A DNA stretch of 54,234 bases from Candidatus Peregrinibacteria bacterium CG_4_10_14_0_2_um_filter_38_24 (lineage in GTDB: Bacteria; Patescibacteriota; Gracilibacteria; UBA1369; LOWO2-01-FULL-3): assembly GCA_002792535.1 (NCBI GenBank), contig PFOM01000019.1:1-54234 (forward strand). The letters are read 5' to 3'. A model generated the notes under the pieces. The model was not told the origin of the DNA, made no database searches, and saw nothing but the letters and a program-made list of their open reading frames with translations. Position numbers and translations under genes: made by a program. This document shows, in pieces, positions 16,775 through 25,045 of the stretch. Within the stretch, counting starts at the first letter, position 1. The number at the start of each line of letters is the position of its first letter.

Positions 16775-18819
16775 TGCTTCAAAAAAATCTCGAAAAAGTC
16801 TTAAGGACTACAAAGAAACACATAGAGAAATTGTCTTCTCTTGGGGTAAAAACAGTTGAAGATTTACTTCTTTATTTTCCGCGTGACTACAACGACACAC
16901 GTGAATTCACAAAAATAAAAGACATCATTCCAAATGAAGTAAACACTATAAAAGGCAAACTGACTTCACTCTTTAACATAAACACAAAATTCGGAAAAAA
17001 AATAACACGCGGAATATTCACAGACTCAACAGGTTCAATCGAAATAGTTTGGTTCAACCAACCACATTTAACAAGAATGCTTCCTAGAAACAAAGAAATT
17101 ATTCTAAGCGGAAAAGCAAAAATAGGTTTCAACAAAATAGCTATTCAGAATCCATCTCATGAAATAATAAAACCATACGAAGATCAAATTCACAGCGGCA
17201 TAATTGCTCCTGTATATCACGAAACTGAAGGCATAACATCAAAGTGGATAAGAGAAAAAATAAAACCGATTGTAGATAAATGGTTATCCTTTTTTGAAGA
17301 ACACTTACCGGAAGAAATATTAAGAGAACACAATTTGATGGGCATTAGAGAAGCAATAAAAAATGTACATTTTCCAGAAAGCGAAAAACTTTTACTACTA
17401 GCAAGAGAACGTCTCGGATTTGACGAACTTTTCATTCTACAATTAAAAGTTTTACAAAGAAAATGGCATTGGCAACATGCGACGCAGTCGCAAGCAAAGA
17501 ACATAGAAATTAAAACAGAAATACTTAAAGAAGCAATTGAATCACTGCCATTTGAATTAACCAATGCCCAAACAAAATCACTTAAAGAAACTCTGTTGGA
17601 TTTTCAAAAACCGTACCCAGCAAGCAGACTAATTCAAGGAGACGTAGGCTCGGGAAAAACAGTTGTCGCCGCACTTGCCGCATTAAATGTAGTAAAAAAC
17701 GGCTACCAAGTGGCCATAATGGCCCCAACCGAAATCCTTGCAAAACAACACTATACCACATTTGTAAAAACATTAACAAAATATAATCTAAACATTCAGT
17801 TCATTTCTGGTTCAACAACAAAAAAAATGAAGGAAGACGTTGTTAGACAAATGAAAACCGGAACAGTCGACATAGTCATAGGAACCCATTCATTAATTCA
17901 AGAAGATATTGGATTTAGAAATCTTGGACTTGCAATTATAGATGAACAACACAGATTTGGAGTCAAACAACGAGAAATCTTAAAAAGTTATAATTCTCCG
18001 CATCTTCTAAGCATGACGGCAACACCAATTCCAAGAACGCTCGCAATCGTAGTTTACGGAGACCAAGATCTTTCAGTCATAGATGAAATGCCGAAAGGAA
18101 GACAAAAAATTATAACCAGAGTCGTTCCGGAAAACAAACGAACCGAAGCTTACAGATGGATCGAAGACCAAATAGCAAAAGGCAGACAAGCTTTCGTAAT
18201 TTGCCCACTAATAGACGAATCAGACACCATCGAAGTAAAATCAGTCGTCCAAGAATACGCACATTTACAAGAATTTATTTTCCCAAATCTAAAACTTGGA
18301 CTACTCCACGGAAGGCTTAAACAAGAGGAAAAAGACACAGTCATGGAAGATTTTAAAAACAATAAAATCAATATATTGGTTTCAACTTCAGTAGTCGAAG
18401 TCGGAATCGACGTACCAAACGCAACAATAATGCTCATAGAAGGATCCGAAAGATTTGGCTTATCCCAACTACATCAGTTTCGCGGAAGAGTAGGTAGGGG
18501 AGTGCATCAATCATATTGTTTTCTTTTCACCGGCAATTTATCAGACGAAGGAAAAACAAGAATGCAATCAATGGAAAAACACTCAAGTGGCTTTAAGCTA
18601 GCCGAAATCGATATGCAATTGAGGGGACCGGGTGAAGTTTATGGAGTACGCCAAAGCGGGATTCCAGATTTAAAAATGGCTAGCTTGACAGATTCAGTAA
18701 ATATCGAAAAAGCCAGAAACAGTGCGTCAAAAATTATAGATCAAGATCCATTGTTAAAAACATTCCCAAAATTAGCAGCAAAAATCACAGAAATTCAGGA
18801 AGTTTTCGTAAATGATTAA
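16774..18819 (+). CDS. recG: ATP-dependent DNA helicase RecG
   Basis: RecG remodels stalled forks and branched DNA. The 681 residues contain an N-terminal wedge/OB domain (about 60-150, YFPRDYNDTR onward) and a Walker A motif at 289-296 (GDVGSGKT). The DEQH box is at 390-393 (IDEQHRFGVKQR), followed by TATPIPRTLA. The second helicase lobe has TSVVEVGIDVPNA and QFRGRVGRG. A short TRG-like end follows. It is co-transcribed with tyrS (TAATG junction). Confidence 0.95.
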   Translation: MLQKNLEKVLRTTKKHIEKLSSLGVKTVEDLLLYFPRDYNDTREFTKIKDIIPNEVNTIKGKLTSLFNINTKFGKKITRGIFTDSTGSIEIVWFNQPHLTRMLPRNKEIILSGKAKIGFNKIAIQNPSHEIIKPYEDQIHSGIIAPVYHETEGITSKWIREKIKPIVDKWLSFFEEHLPEEILREHNLMGIREAIKNVHFPESEKLLLLARERLGFDELFILQLKVLQRKWHWQHATQSQAKNIEIKTEILKEAIESLPFELTNAQTKSLKETLLDFQKPYPASRLIQGDVGSGKTVVAALAALNVVKNGYQVAIMAPTEILAKQHYTTFVKTLTKYNLNIQFISGSTTKKMKEDVVRQMKTGTVDIVIGTHSLIQEDIGFRNLGLAIIDEQHRFGVKQREILKSYNSPHLLSMTATPIPRTLAIVVYGDQDLSVIDEMPKGRQKIITRVVPENKRTEAYRWIEDQIAKGRQAFVICPLIDESDTIEVKSVVQEYAHLQEFIFPNLKLGLLHGRLKQEEKDTVMEDFKNNKINILVSTSVVEVGIDVPNATIMLIEGSERFGLSQLHQFRGRVGRGVHQSYCFLFTGNLSDEGKTRMQSMEKHSSGFKLAEIDMQLRGPGEVYGVRQSGIPDLKMASLTDSVNIEKARNSASKIIDQDPLLKTFPKLAAKITEIQEVFVND

Positions 18820-18866
18820 AAAAATATAAAATTTTTATAAAGTTTTAAAAAAACTTCTCTAAAAAA

Positions 18867-18875
18867 TGATATAAT
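18867..18875 (+). promoter_or_regulatory. Extended -10 promoter of the orphan transcription unit
   Basis: TGATATAAT matches the extended -10 consensus (TGnTATAAT) exactly. No good -35 lies 17 bp upstream, where the sequence is A-rich. Transcription should start near GGG at 18879-18881. Confidence 0.55.
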
Positions 18876-18878
18876 TAA

Positions 18879-19217
18879 GGGTTGCATTAAAACGCTCCAA
18901 TAAGCCAGAAACAAGACTTCCGAAATTTTAAACAGACGACTAAACCCCCATCTTTTTTATTTAAAGGCCTTAAAACGCAAATTTTTAGCCCCATTTTTAT
19001 CTAAGTTTTACAACAAAAGGGGAATAAGGCAAGAAACCGAAAAAGTACAACAAAAGAGTGTAAAAAATCATCAAGACCCGCACAACAGAAAATAACAAAT
19101 AAAAAACGACATTCTTTAAAAAAGAAGCCAACTAACCAAAAGCATACAAAATAACATTCTAAACAGAAAATCAACCTAGGTTCGCACAAGATACATTGTG
19201 CAAACCTTTTTCTTTTT
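18879..19217 (+). ncRNA. Candidate structured non-coding RNA of unknown family
   Basis: This gene-free stretch between recG (+) and elp3 (-) has a perfect extended -10 promoter at its 5' side and a strong intrinsic terminator at its 3' side, with no ORF on the plus strand. The predicted transcript is about 335 nt. Helices visible by eye are GGGTT (18879-18883) with AACCC (18943-18947), and GCCTTA (18967-18972) with TAAGGC (19025-19030) enclosing CCCC (18989-18992) with GGGG (19019-19022). It lacks the tRNA-like ends of tmRNA, the conserved core of RNase P RNA and the SRP apical loop. Structure prediction and RNA-family searches were not possible here. Confidence 0.45.
19179..19217 (+). terminator. 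Rho-independent terminator of the orphan transcription unit
   Basis: GGTTCGCACAA (19179-19189) pairs with TTGTGCAAACC (19196-19206) over 11 positions with one mismatch, around a 6-nt loop. TTTTTCTTTTT follows at 19207-19217. The T tract is only on the plus-strand side, so it ends plus-strand transcription. It runs 2 bp into the elp3 stop codon. Confidence 0.85.
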
Positions 19218-20841
19218 ATATTCCCTTTAACATATATGTACCTTTGATTCTATATCCTAACTTTTTATAATACTCTCTTGTCCCAATCCCCGCTATAACA
19301 GCGATTTTTTTGTATCCATTCTTTTTTGAAAAATCTTCCGCATACTTCATAAGCTTAGATCCAAGCCCACCGTGCTGCTTTTCTTTTCCACTCCTCTTCC
19401 CCACCGCCACTTGTTTTCCATAAACATGGATTTCTCTCACCAACGAAGCATTTTTTAATTCAGGAATAAACGTTTTATGGGCGAATCTAAGCCTTAAAAG
19501 GGCTATAATCTTATCCTGTTTTGGATCTTCAAAAGAAATAAAAAACTCCTTTCCGCCATTTGCATCGTATTCACGAACAACCAATTTCACATCTTTATTC
19601 TTAAATGTTTCATTTTTTATTTCACGTGCACGTATTTCACGAAAAGTTTTTCCAGTTCTTTTCATGAGTTTCTGTTCAAGAATTTGCCTTATATTAGACA
19701 CTTTTGAACCTGCAGTAATTTCATCAGAAGGAATATCCCTAGCAACACGATCAACTCGACACCATTCCGGCACAGATAACATTTCCACCAAAAGAACCTC
19801 TTCAAGAGTTGCATCATCATAAGGTTGATATTCCCCACGTTTGAAAATATAAAAAAGCTGAGCCTTTGGCACCACAACACAAGGATATATCTTTAAATAA
19901 TCAGGCTGAAACCCAGAATCAGTGAAAAGTTCTCCAACCATTTTCTTGTCAAAATCTGGCGTAGATCCAGGCAAATTCGGCATCATATGATAACCAATTT
20001 TAAATCCACTGTCTTTTAGTAAACCGGTCGCATCTTTCACCGCATTTAAATCATGGCCTCGCTTAGTCAATTTTTGTATTTTTTCATCTGTAGTTTGAAC
20101 CCCCATCTCAACTTTAGTAACTCCAAGCATTCTCAAACGTTTAACTTCAGCTTTATTGATATAATCAGGTCTTGTTTCAATATTAACTCCAATACATCGA
20201 ACCTCAGCAGTCTCATTTATCTTTACTACATAAGCAAAAGAAAGATTTTTCTTAAAAGGTTTCTTCCCAAGAACAAGCAAAGGAAAATCATTCATTGCTA
20301 GTAAACATCTCTTCACGAACCAAGTCTGATAAGCTTTTGGATAAAAACTAAAAGTCCCTCCAATAACACGCAATTCAACTTTTGAAACTTCATGCCCAGT
20401 CATAGTTAGAGCCTTTAACCTAACAAAAACCTGAGTATAAGGATCAAAATCTTGAGAAAAAGCACGTTGTGCCGCAGGTTGCGATTGCAAATAACTCTTC
20501 GGCATTCTTATATCTGTCGGACAATAAATACACTTTCCAGGACATGGATAAGGCTTAGTAAGGACCGTAACAGGCGTTACACCACTCAATGTTCGCACTC
20601 CCCTCTTTCTTAATAAAGAAAGAAGAGCAGGATTATTTTTTATTTTCTTCTCTTTCAATAAATCATAATACGCTTTAATAAAATAAAGATTATGGAAAAC
20701 TTTACCTTTAAATTCTTTTATAATTCCATTCCTGAAATGCTCGAAATCCCCTCTTCTTGCAAAAGTTTTTTTTGAAGCCGCCATTATCACATTCCTGGCG
20801 ATCTCCTGATTATCATCTAGATTTAAATTCGCGAAATCCAT
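19216..20841 (-). CDS. elp3: Elp3-type radical SAM/acetyltransferase (tRNA wobble uridine modification)
   Basis: Elp3 uses a radical-SAM Fe-S cluster and acetyl-CoA to place a carboxymethyl group on C5 of wobble uridine in tRNA. The 541 residues include a CxxxCxxC cluster (Cys100, Cys104, Cys107) in PCPGKCIYCP. Elp3 signature segments follow (DPYTQVFVRLKALTMTGHEVSKVEL, VIGGTFSFYP, GVNIETRPDYI, EMGVQTTDEKI), then a C-terminal GNAT domain (about 420-541, GGLGSKLMKYAE, GTREYYKKLGYR). I chose ATG at 20841; the frame also opens 9 bp earlier with TTG. It is divergent from a Trm9-like methyltransferase gene. Confidence 0.94.
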   Translation of the reverse strand: MDFANLNLDDNQEIARNVIMAASKKTFARRGDFEHFRNGIIKEFKGKVFHNLYFIKAYYDLLKEKKIKNNPALLSLLRKRGVRTLSGVTPVTVLTKPYPCPGKCIYCPTDIRMPKSYLQSQPAAQRAFSQDFDPYTQVFVRLKALTMTGHEVSKVELRVIGGTFSFYPKAYQTWFVKRCLLAMNDFPLLVLGKKPFKKNLSFAYVVKINETAEVRCIGVNIETRPDYINKAEVKRLRMLGVTKVEMGVQTTDEKIQKLTKRGHDLNAVKDATGLLKDSGFKIGYHMMPNLPGSTPDFDKKMVGELFTDSGFQPDYLKIYPCVVVPKAQLFYIFKRGEYQPYDDATLEEVLLVEMLSVPEWCRVDRVARDIPSDEITAGSKVSNIRQILEQKLMKRTGKTFREIRAREIKNETFKNKDVKLVVREYDANGGKEFFISFEDPKQDKIIALLRLRFAHKTFIPELKNASLVREIHVYGKQVAVGKRSGKEKQHGGLGSKLMKYAEDFSKKNGYKKIAVIAGIGTREYYKKLGYRIKGTYMLKGI

Positions 20842-20849
20842 ATAAAACA

Positions 20850-20857
20850 ATTATAAT
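20850..20857. promoter_or_regulatory. Palindromic -10 element shared by elp3 and the Trm9-like gene
   Basis: ATTATAAT is self-complementary and reads TATAAT on both strands. The Trm9-like ATG starts 6 nt after the plus-strand copy and the elp3 ATG 8 nt after the minus-strand copy. The starts are only 22 bp apart, so any -35 boxes lie inside the opposite coding regions. Both messages would have no or almost no leader. Confidence 0.6.
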
Positions 20858-20863
20858 GGATAC

Positions 20864-21538
20864 ATGCGGGAAAAAACAGCAATTAGCTTGTTAAAAAAAG
20901 TAAAAAAAGACTATACGGAAATTTCCGAAGAGTTTGATAGAACAAGAAAAAACAAATGGGAAGAGTTTGATATTTTTTTGAAATACATAAAAGAGAAACA
21001 CACGGTTGCCGATATAGGATGTGGAAACGGAAGATTTTATGAGTTTCTAAAAAAACACAAAACAACGAAATACATAGGCATAGATAATAACAAAAAACTA
21101 CTAGAGAAAGCCAAAAAAGAAAAGAATGCGAAATTCATAAAAGGAGACCTTTTGAAAATTCCACTCAAAAAAGAAAGCGTAAACGTAGTACTGGAAATCG
21201 CATCACTTCACCACATTCCGTCAAAAAAATTAAGAGAAAAAGCTATAAAAGAAGTAAACAGAGTTCTCAAAAAAAATGGAATTTTCATAGTCAGCGTGTG
21301 GAATTTATCCCAACCAAAATATAAAAAATACATAAAGAAAGCCTTCCTTAAGTCAATTTTGACACTAGGAAAATACGATCCTAGAGACACTTTTATCCCC
21401 TGGGCAAAAAAAGCCGAAAGATATTATTACGCATTCAAAGAAAACGAACTTAAAAGATTGCTAGAAACACACAATTTCGAAATAATAGAGCAAGAAAAAA
21501 ATAACAACATAGTTTTCATATGCAAAAAGAAGAAATAA
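20864..21538 (+). CDS. Trm9/ALKBH8-like tRNA wobble-uridine methyltransferase
   Basis: This is a 224-residue class I SAM methyltransferase. Motif I is DIGCGNG (residues 50-56), and IASLHHIPS follows. Several segments match the Trm9 family specifically: EFDRTRKNKW (23-32, Trm9 has IAxxFxxTRxxxW), DTFIPW (175-180, Trm9 DVFVPW) and RYYYAFKENEL (186-196, Trm9 RYYHxFxEGEL). Trm9 methyl-esterifies cm5U made by Elp3 to mcm5U. Its position divergent from elp3 around one symmetric -10 supports the same pathway. No Trm112 partner is visible. The 3' end overlaps the glycosyltransferase gene by 19 bp. Confidence 0.82.
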   Translation: MREKTAISLLKKVKKDYTEISEEFDRTRKNKWEEFDIFLKYIKEKHTVADIGCGNGRFYEFLKKHKTTKYIGIDNNKKLLEKAKKEKNAKFIKGDLLKIPLKKESVNVVLEIASLHHIPSKKLREKAIKEVNRVLKKNGIFIVSVWNLSQPKYKKYIKKAFLKSILTLGKYDPRDTFIPWAKKAERYYYAFKENELKRLLETHNFEIIEQEKNNNIVFICKKKK

Positions 21539-22344
21539 AAATATTAGGAGTAAATTTCAGTGACACAACTCTGGAGAAAGCGACAGAACAAGCCTTAAAG
21601 TGGGCAAAAGAAAATTTTAAAACATATATCGCAACCCCAAATCCGGAAATGCTTCTTGAAACAATAAAAAATCCAAAATTCTTGCAAGTACTAAATGAGT
21701 CAGGACTAAACATTCCAGACGGCACAGGAATTTTATGGGCAAGCACTTACACTTCAAAAATTAAAAAAGATTCATCGAAATTAGCAAAAATATTAAAAGC
21801 AGTCCAAACTCTATTTTTTGGCTTAATAAAGCCAAAATCAATAAGACTTATCTTAAAAGAACGCGTAACCGGCATAGATTTAATGCTGGAAATTTGTAAA
21901 AAATCCGGAGAAGAAAATCTAAAAATATTTTTACTTGGAGCAAGCGAAAAAACAGGAGAAAAAACAAAACAAAAACTTCAAGAAAAATACCCAAATATAA
22001 AAATCACAGGAAGAATGAGTAAAAGTCCAAAAGAAGAAGACGAAAAAGAAATAATAGAAGAAATAAATCGCTCAAGCGCAGATATCTTATTTGTAGCATA
22101 TGGAGCCCCAAATCAAGAATCATGGATAGCGAAAAACTTGCCAAAATTAACTTCCGTAAAGGTAGCAATCGGTGTTGGCGGAGCATTCGACTTCATTGCC
22201 GGCATCAAAAAAAGAGCCCCAAAAATATTCAGGAAGATAGGACTAGAATGGCTAATAAGGCTTATTCAAGAGCCAAAACGAATCAAAAGAATATGGAACG
22301 CAGTAATCAAGTTCCCCTACGAAATAATAAAGAAAACAAAATAA
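21520..22344 (+). CDS. WecG/TagA/CpsF-family glycosyltransferase
   Basis: Members transfer N-acetylmannosamine-type sugars to lipid-linked GlcNAc in cell-wall or envelope polysaccharide synthesis. The 274 residues show TPNPEMLLE and the IPDGTGILWA motif with the catalytic Asp. VTGIDLM, IFLLGASEKTGE, VAYGAPNQESWI and GVGGAFDFIAGIKKRAP follow, all conserved in the family. The C-terminal basic amphipathic region (LIRLIQEPKRIKRIW) is the membrane-association element. The 5' end overlaps the methyltransferase gene by 19 bp. Confidence 0.93.
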   Translation: MQKEEIKILGVNFSDTTLEKATEQALKWAKENFKTYIATPNPEMLLETIKNPKFLQVLNESGLNIPDGTGILWASTYTSKIKKDSSKLAKILKAVQTLFFGLIKPKSIRLILKERVTGIDLMLEICKKSGEENLKIFLLGASEKTGEKTKQKLQEKYPNIKITGRMSKSPKEEDEKEIIEEINRSSADILFVAYGAPNQESWIAKNLPKLTSVKVAIGVGGAFDFIAGIKKRAPKIFRKIGLEWLIRLIQEPKRIKRIWNAVIKFPYEIIKKTK

Positions 22345-22345
22345 A

Positions 22346-22624
22346 TTATTTCTTTTTGGGTGCAACCTTCCCAGCATTCATTTTCTTATCTATAAACATC
22401 TCTATGTAAGGACGAATCTTCTCTACGATAAATTCAATAGCCATAAGAGGTTGAGCTATTGTCGTGTGAATTTTAGCAACAGTAGTCTTGATTTCCTCAC
22501 TAACATGCGAAAAATCACGAAGAATTAAAATCGCATAAAAAAGCGTAATACATAAAAATATGACAAGAACAAGGAAACCTATAGCCAACGAGATATTCAA
22601 AATATCTGCAGAAGTTGAAAACAT
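22346..22624 (-). CDS. Small single-pass membrane protein, unknown function
   Basis: The 92 residues have one N-terminal transmembrane helix (about 10-35), an amphipathic helical region (HVSEEIKTTVAKIHTTI, about 40-72) and a basic tail ending in KVAPKKK. The layout resembles DUF948-like proteins but the match is not firm. The gene follows gatB on the same strand after a 40-bp gap and may be the last gene of that operon. Confidence 0.6.
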   Translation of the reverse strand: MFSTSADILNISLAIGFLVLVIFLCITLFYAILILRDFSHVSEEIKTTVAKIHTTIAQPLMAIEFIVEKIRPYIEMFIDKKMNAGKVAPKKK

Positions 22625-22664
22625 AGGAAAAAGATTAAGGAGATAAAACCAAAAGAATAATAAC

Positions 22665-24110
22665 TCAAATAATCAGCTTCTTCAAGACTTCATTTACCAT
22701 TTGGGGATTCGCCTTACCTCTTGATTTTTTCATAGCCTGACCGACAAGAAACGCCATCGCCTTATCTTTCCCCGCTTTAACATCCGCAACAGGCCCTGCA
22801 TTCTCCGCTATAACTTCATTACAAACACGTTCAATTTCCGAAGTATCAGAAACTTGCATCAGCCCCTTCTCCTCAACAATTTGAGAAGGAGAAACCCCAT
22901 TTTCATACATATCATCAAACACCTCACCCTTCGCAGTATTATTTGAAATAACATTTGAACTAACAAGTTTTATTAATTCTGCCATCATTTCCGGAGAGAT
23001 TTTTTGCTGACTTATTTCAACTAAATCTTCCTTTAATTTTGCAATCAAAATTGTAGTAATAAAAGAAGCCGCCTTTTTCGCATCTTCACAAATCTCAACA
23101 ACTTTCTCAAAATAAGCAGCCATTATTGGATCATCTGAGAGTATTCTCGCTTCATCCTCAGAAATTCCGAAATCTTCTGTATATTTTTTTCTCTTAACAT
23201 TTGGCAACTCAGGCAAATTTTTCTTTATTTCCGAAACCAATTTTCCATCCAAAACAAGAATAGGCAAATCAGGTTCTGGAAAATACCTATAATCATCACT
23301 TTCCTCCTTATCTCTCATGAAATATGTTTCTTTCTTTTCATCATTCCACCCCATCGTAATGGGAGATTTTAAAGAATTTCCCTCTTCCCATGCACTAATT
23401 TGTCGAGCAATTTCATAATCAATCGCATTCTCAAGCATCTTAAAAGAATTCAAATTCTTTATTTCAGCACGTGGATAAAGTTTTGTTTCTCCTTTTGGTC
23501 GGATAGAAACACTCGCATCAAAACGCATCATCCCCTTCTCCATATCCGCATCACTACTTCCAACGTAACGAACTATCTTCTGAATCTCTCGAGCATAAGC
23601 CGAAGCTTCCTGTGCATTATGCATGTCAGGCTCAGAAACAATCTCCATAAGCGGCGTCCCCGCCCTATTGAAATCGACCAAAGATCCGTCACGAACATGC
23701 GTCAATTTTCCGGCATCATCTTCCAAATGCAAACGCGTAATCCCAACCCTAACCTTCTTCACATTATTTTCGCCATCACGAATTTCAACCTCTATAAAGC
23801 CATTTTTCGACACAGGCTCATCATATTGAGAAATCTGAAATCCTTTTGGATTATCGGGATAAAAATAATTTTTTCTATCAAATTTTGAATGCAACTGAAT
23901 TTCACAATTAAGAGCAAGCGCAGCACTTACCCCTTTTTTCACAGCCTCTTCGTTAACAACAGGAAGCTGACCCGGAAACCCCATGCAAATAGGACAGGCA
24001 TTTATATTTGCCTCTTTATCAAAAGAATCATTATCGCATCCACAAAACATTTTAGTTTTTGTAGACATTTGTGCGTGAATTTCTAGTCCTATAACAACTT
24101 CAAATTCCAT
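22665..24110 (-). CDS. gatB: Aspartyl/glutamyl-tRNA amidotransferase subunit B
   Basis: GatB, with GatA and GatC, converts Glu-tRNA(Gln) or Asp-tRNA(Asn) to the amidated form. The 481 residues begin FEVVIGLEIHAQMSTKTKMFCGC and have the zinc-site cysteines (CGC and CPIC near residues 23-42). RKNYFYPDNPKGFQISQY, the LHLEDDAGK segment, and the C-terminal YqeY-like tail domain with NPQMVNEVL complete the family pattern. gatA and gatC are not adjacent. It follows coaE after 9 bp. Confidence 0.96.
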   Translation of the reverse strand: MEFEVVIGLEIHAQMSTKTKMFCGCDNDSFDKEANINACPICMGFPGQLPVVNEEAVKKGVSAALALNCEIQLHSKFDRKNYFYPDNPKGFQISQYDEPVSKNGFIEVEIRDGENNVKKVRVGITRLHLEDDAGKLTHVRDGSLVDFNRAGTPLMEIVSEPDMHNAQEASAYAREIQKIVRYVGSSDADMEKGMMRFDASVSIRPKGETKLYPRAEIKNLNSFKMLENAIDYEIARQISAWEEGNSLKSPITMGWNDEKKETYFMRDKEESDDYRYFPEPDLPILVLDGKLVSEIKKNLPELPNVKRKKYTEDFGISEDEARILSDDPIMAAYFEKVVEICEDAKKAASFITTILIAKLKEDLVEISQQKISPEMMAELIKLVSSNVISNNTAKGEVFDDMYENGVSPSQIVEEKGLMQVSDTSEIERVCNEVIAENAGPVADVKAGKDKAMAFLVGQAMKKSRGKANPQMVNEVLKKLII

Positions 24111-24119
24111 ATAAATTAG

Positions 24120-24632
24120 TTAACGAACAAGATAATAAACAGATTTCTTCAAATCGGCAATAGAACCATTATTCTTCAAAACATCATCAACCCTTGAAGG
24201 GTTTTTTATAGAAAATTCTTTTTTCCTATTTTCACGTTCAACCCAAATCACTTTATTCACAATTTTACCAAACTTCTTTTCGTCAAAATAAACAGCTTCA
24301 ATAACGATATTTTCCTTACCGGAAGCCAAATATTTATCAATAAGTTCTATAATTTTTTTATAAACCAAGGGATGCATTAACTTATTTAATCTTTCAATAT
24401 TCTTAACATTTTCCAAAGCAAGTTTTTTCAATTTCATCCTACAAACATTCCCCTGCTTATTTAAAAATCTTTCTCCAAAATTTTTAACGATCAAAGTCTC
24501 TCCATCATTCCCGGATTTATAAAGTTCATGAACAATCTTATCCGCATAGATACACGAAAAACCTTTCTCTTTTAGAAATTTCATAACGAGAGATTTACCA
24601 CTCCCCTGCCCTCCTGTAAGCCATATAATCAT
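24120..24632 (-). CDS. coaE: Probable dephospho-CoA kinase
   Basis: CoaE phosphorylates dephospho-CoA to CoA. The 170 residues carry a P-loop at 7-14 (GGQGSGKS), YADKIVHELY (the family's DADxxxHxLY motif) and LMHPLVYKKI (the HPxV motif). The chain is about 30 residues shorter than typical CoaE, and the C-terminal region with the conserved arginines is divergent, so a related nucleotide kinase cannot be excluded. The ATG overlaps the stop of the upstream gene by 4 bp. Confidence 0.75.
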   Translation of the reverse strand: MIIWLTGGQGSGKSLVMKFLKEKGFSCIYADKIVHELYKSGNDGETLIVKNFGERFLNKQGNVCRMKLKKLALENVKNIERLNKLMHPLVYKKIIELIDKYLASGKENIVIEAVYFDEKKFGKIVNKVIWVERENRKKEFSIKNPSRVDDVLKNNGSIADLKKSVYYLVR

Positions 24633-25045
24633 AATTTTGCCCCTAAATCATTCAATGCTTTTTTGTAAGAATGCAATGCCATCCTAAAGTTTTTTTCTGA
24701 AATTTCAACCATTTCATGAGCTATAGAATTTCGAACTTTATGCGCCGCCCAAACAGCATTGATATCAGAAAAAAGTTTACCAGCACGCTTTAATTTTTCA
24801 CCCAAAGACCCTTCGTATCCTTTTTTATGCAAAGCATAATCAAGTAATTTGTCAGCATCCAAAATTGCTTCCTTGGGATGAGAATGGAACATGTCTATTA
24901 TTCTTATCCAATGAGATTTTATATATTGAAGCGTTTTATCTTCAAACACAGAACTTCTTTTTTTCAAAAAAATCAAAAAGAAAACAAAGAAAAAAGTAAC
25001 AACAAAAACCAAAATCATAATGCCAAGAAAATTTTGTATAATCAT
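24629..25045 (-). CDS. Membrane-anchored helical protein with an RNxxxH (HEPN-like) motif
   Basis: The 138 residues start with one transmembrane helix (about 8-27), followed by a cytoplasmic helical domain. Residues 105-110 read RNSIAH, matching the RNxxxH pattern of HEPN ribonucleases, in the context AHKVRNSIAHEMVEIS. DADKLLDYALHKKGYEG precedes it. Either it is a membrane-tethered HEPN-fold protein or the motif is a coincidence within a DUF4145-like helical bundle. It overlaps the PH-domain gene and coaE by 4 bp each, so it is made from the gatB operon. Confidence 0.6.
   Translation of the reverse strand: MIIQNFLGIMILVFVVTFFFVFFLIFLKKRSSVFEDKTLQYIKSHWIRIIDMFHSHPKEAILDADKLLDYALHKKGYEGSLGEKLKRAGKLFSDINAVWAAHKVRNSIAHEMVEISEKNFRMALHSYKKALNDLGAKL

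Noticed and set aside
18840-18857. AAGTTTT/AAAACTT inverted repeat after recG as a terminator
   Set aside because: The stem is only A/T-rich with one G-C per arm and no T tract follows; it lies in the A-rich upstream region of the orphan promoter.
19001-19189. A 62-codon minus-strand frame inside the orphan RNA region
   Set aside because: Its product is Phe/Cys/Leu-rich without family features, it follows from A-rich plus-strand sequence, and it has no promoter or ribosome site.
18879-19217. The orphan unit being tmRNA or RNase P RNA
   Set aside because: No tRNA-Ala-like ends or GGTTCGA T arm, no tag ending in Ala-Ala, and no GGAAAGTCC-type RNase P core were found.
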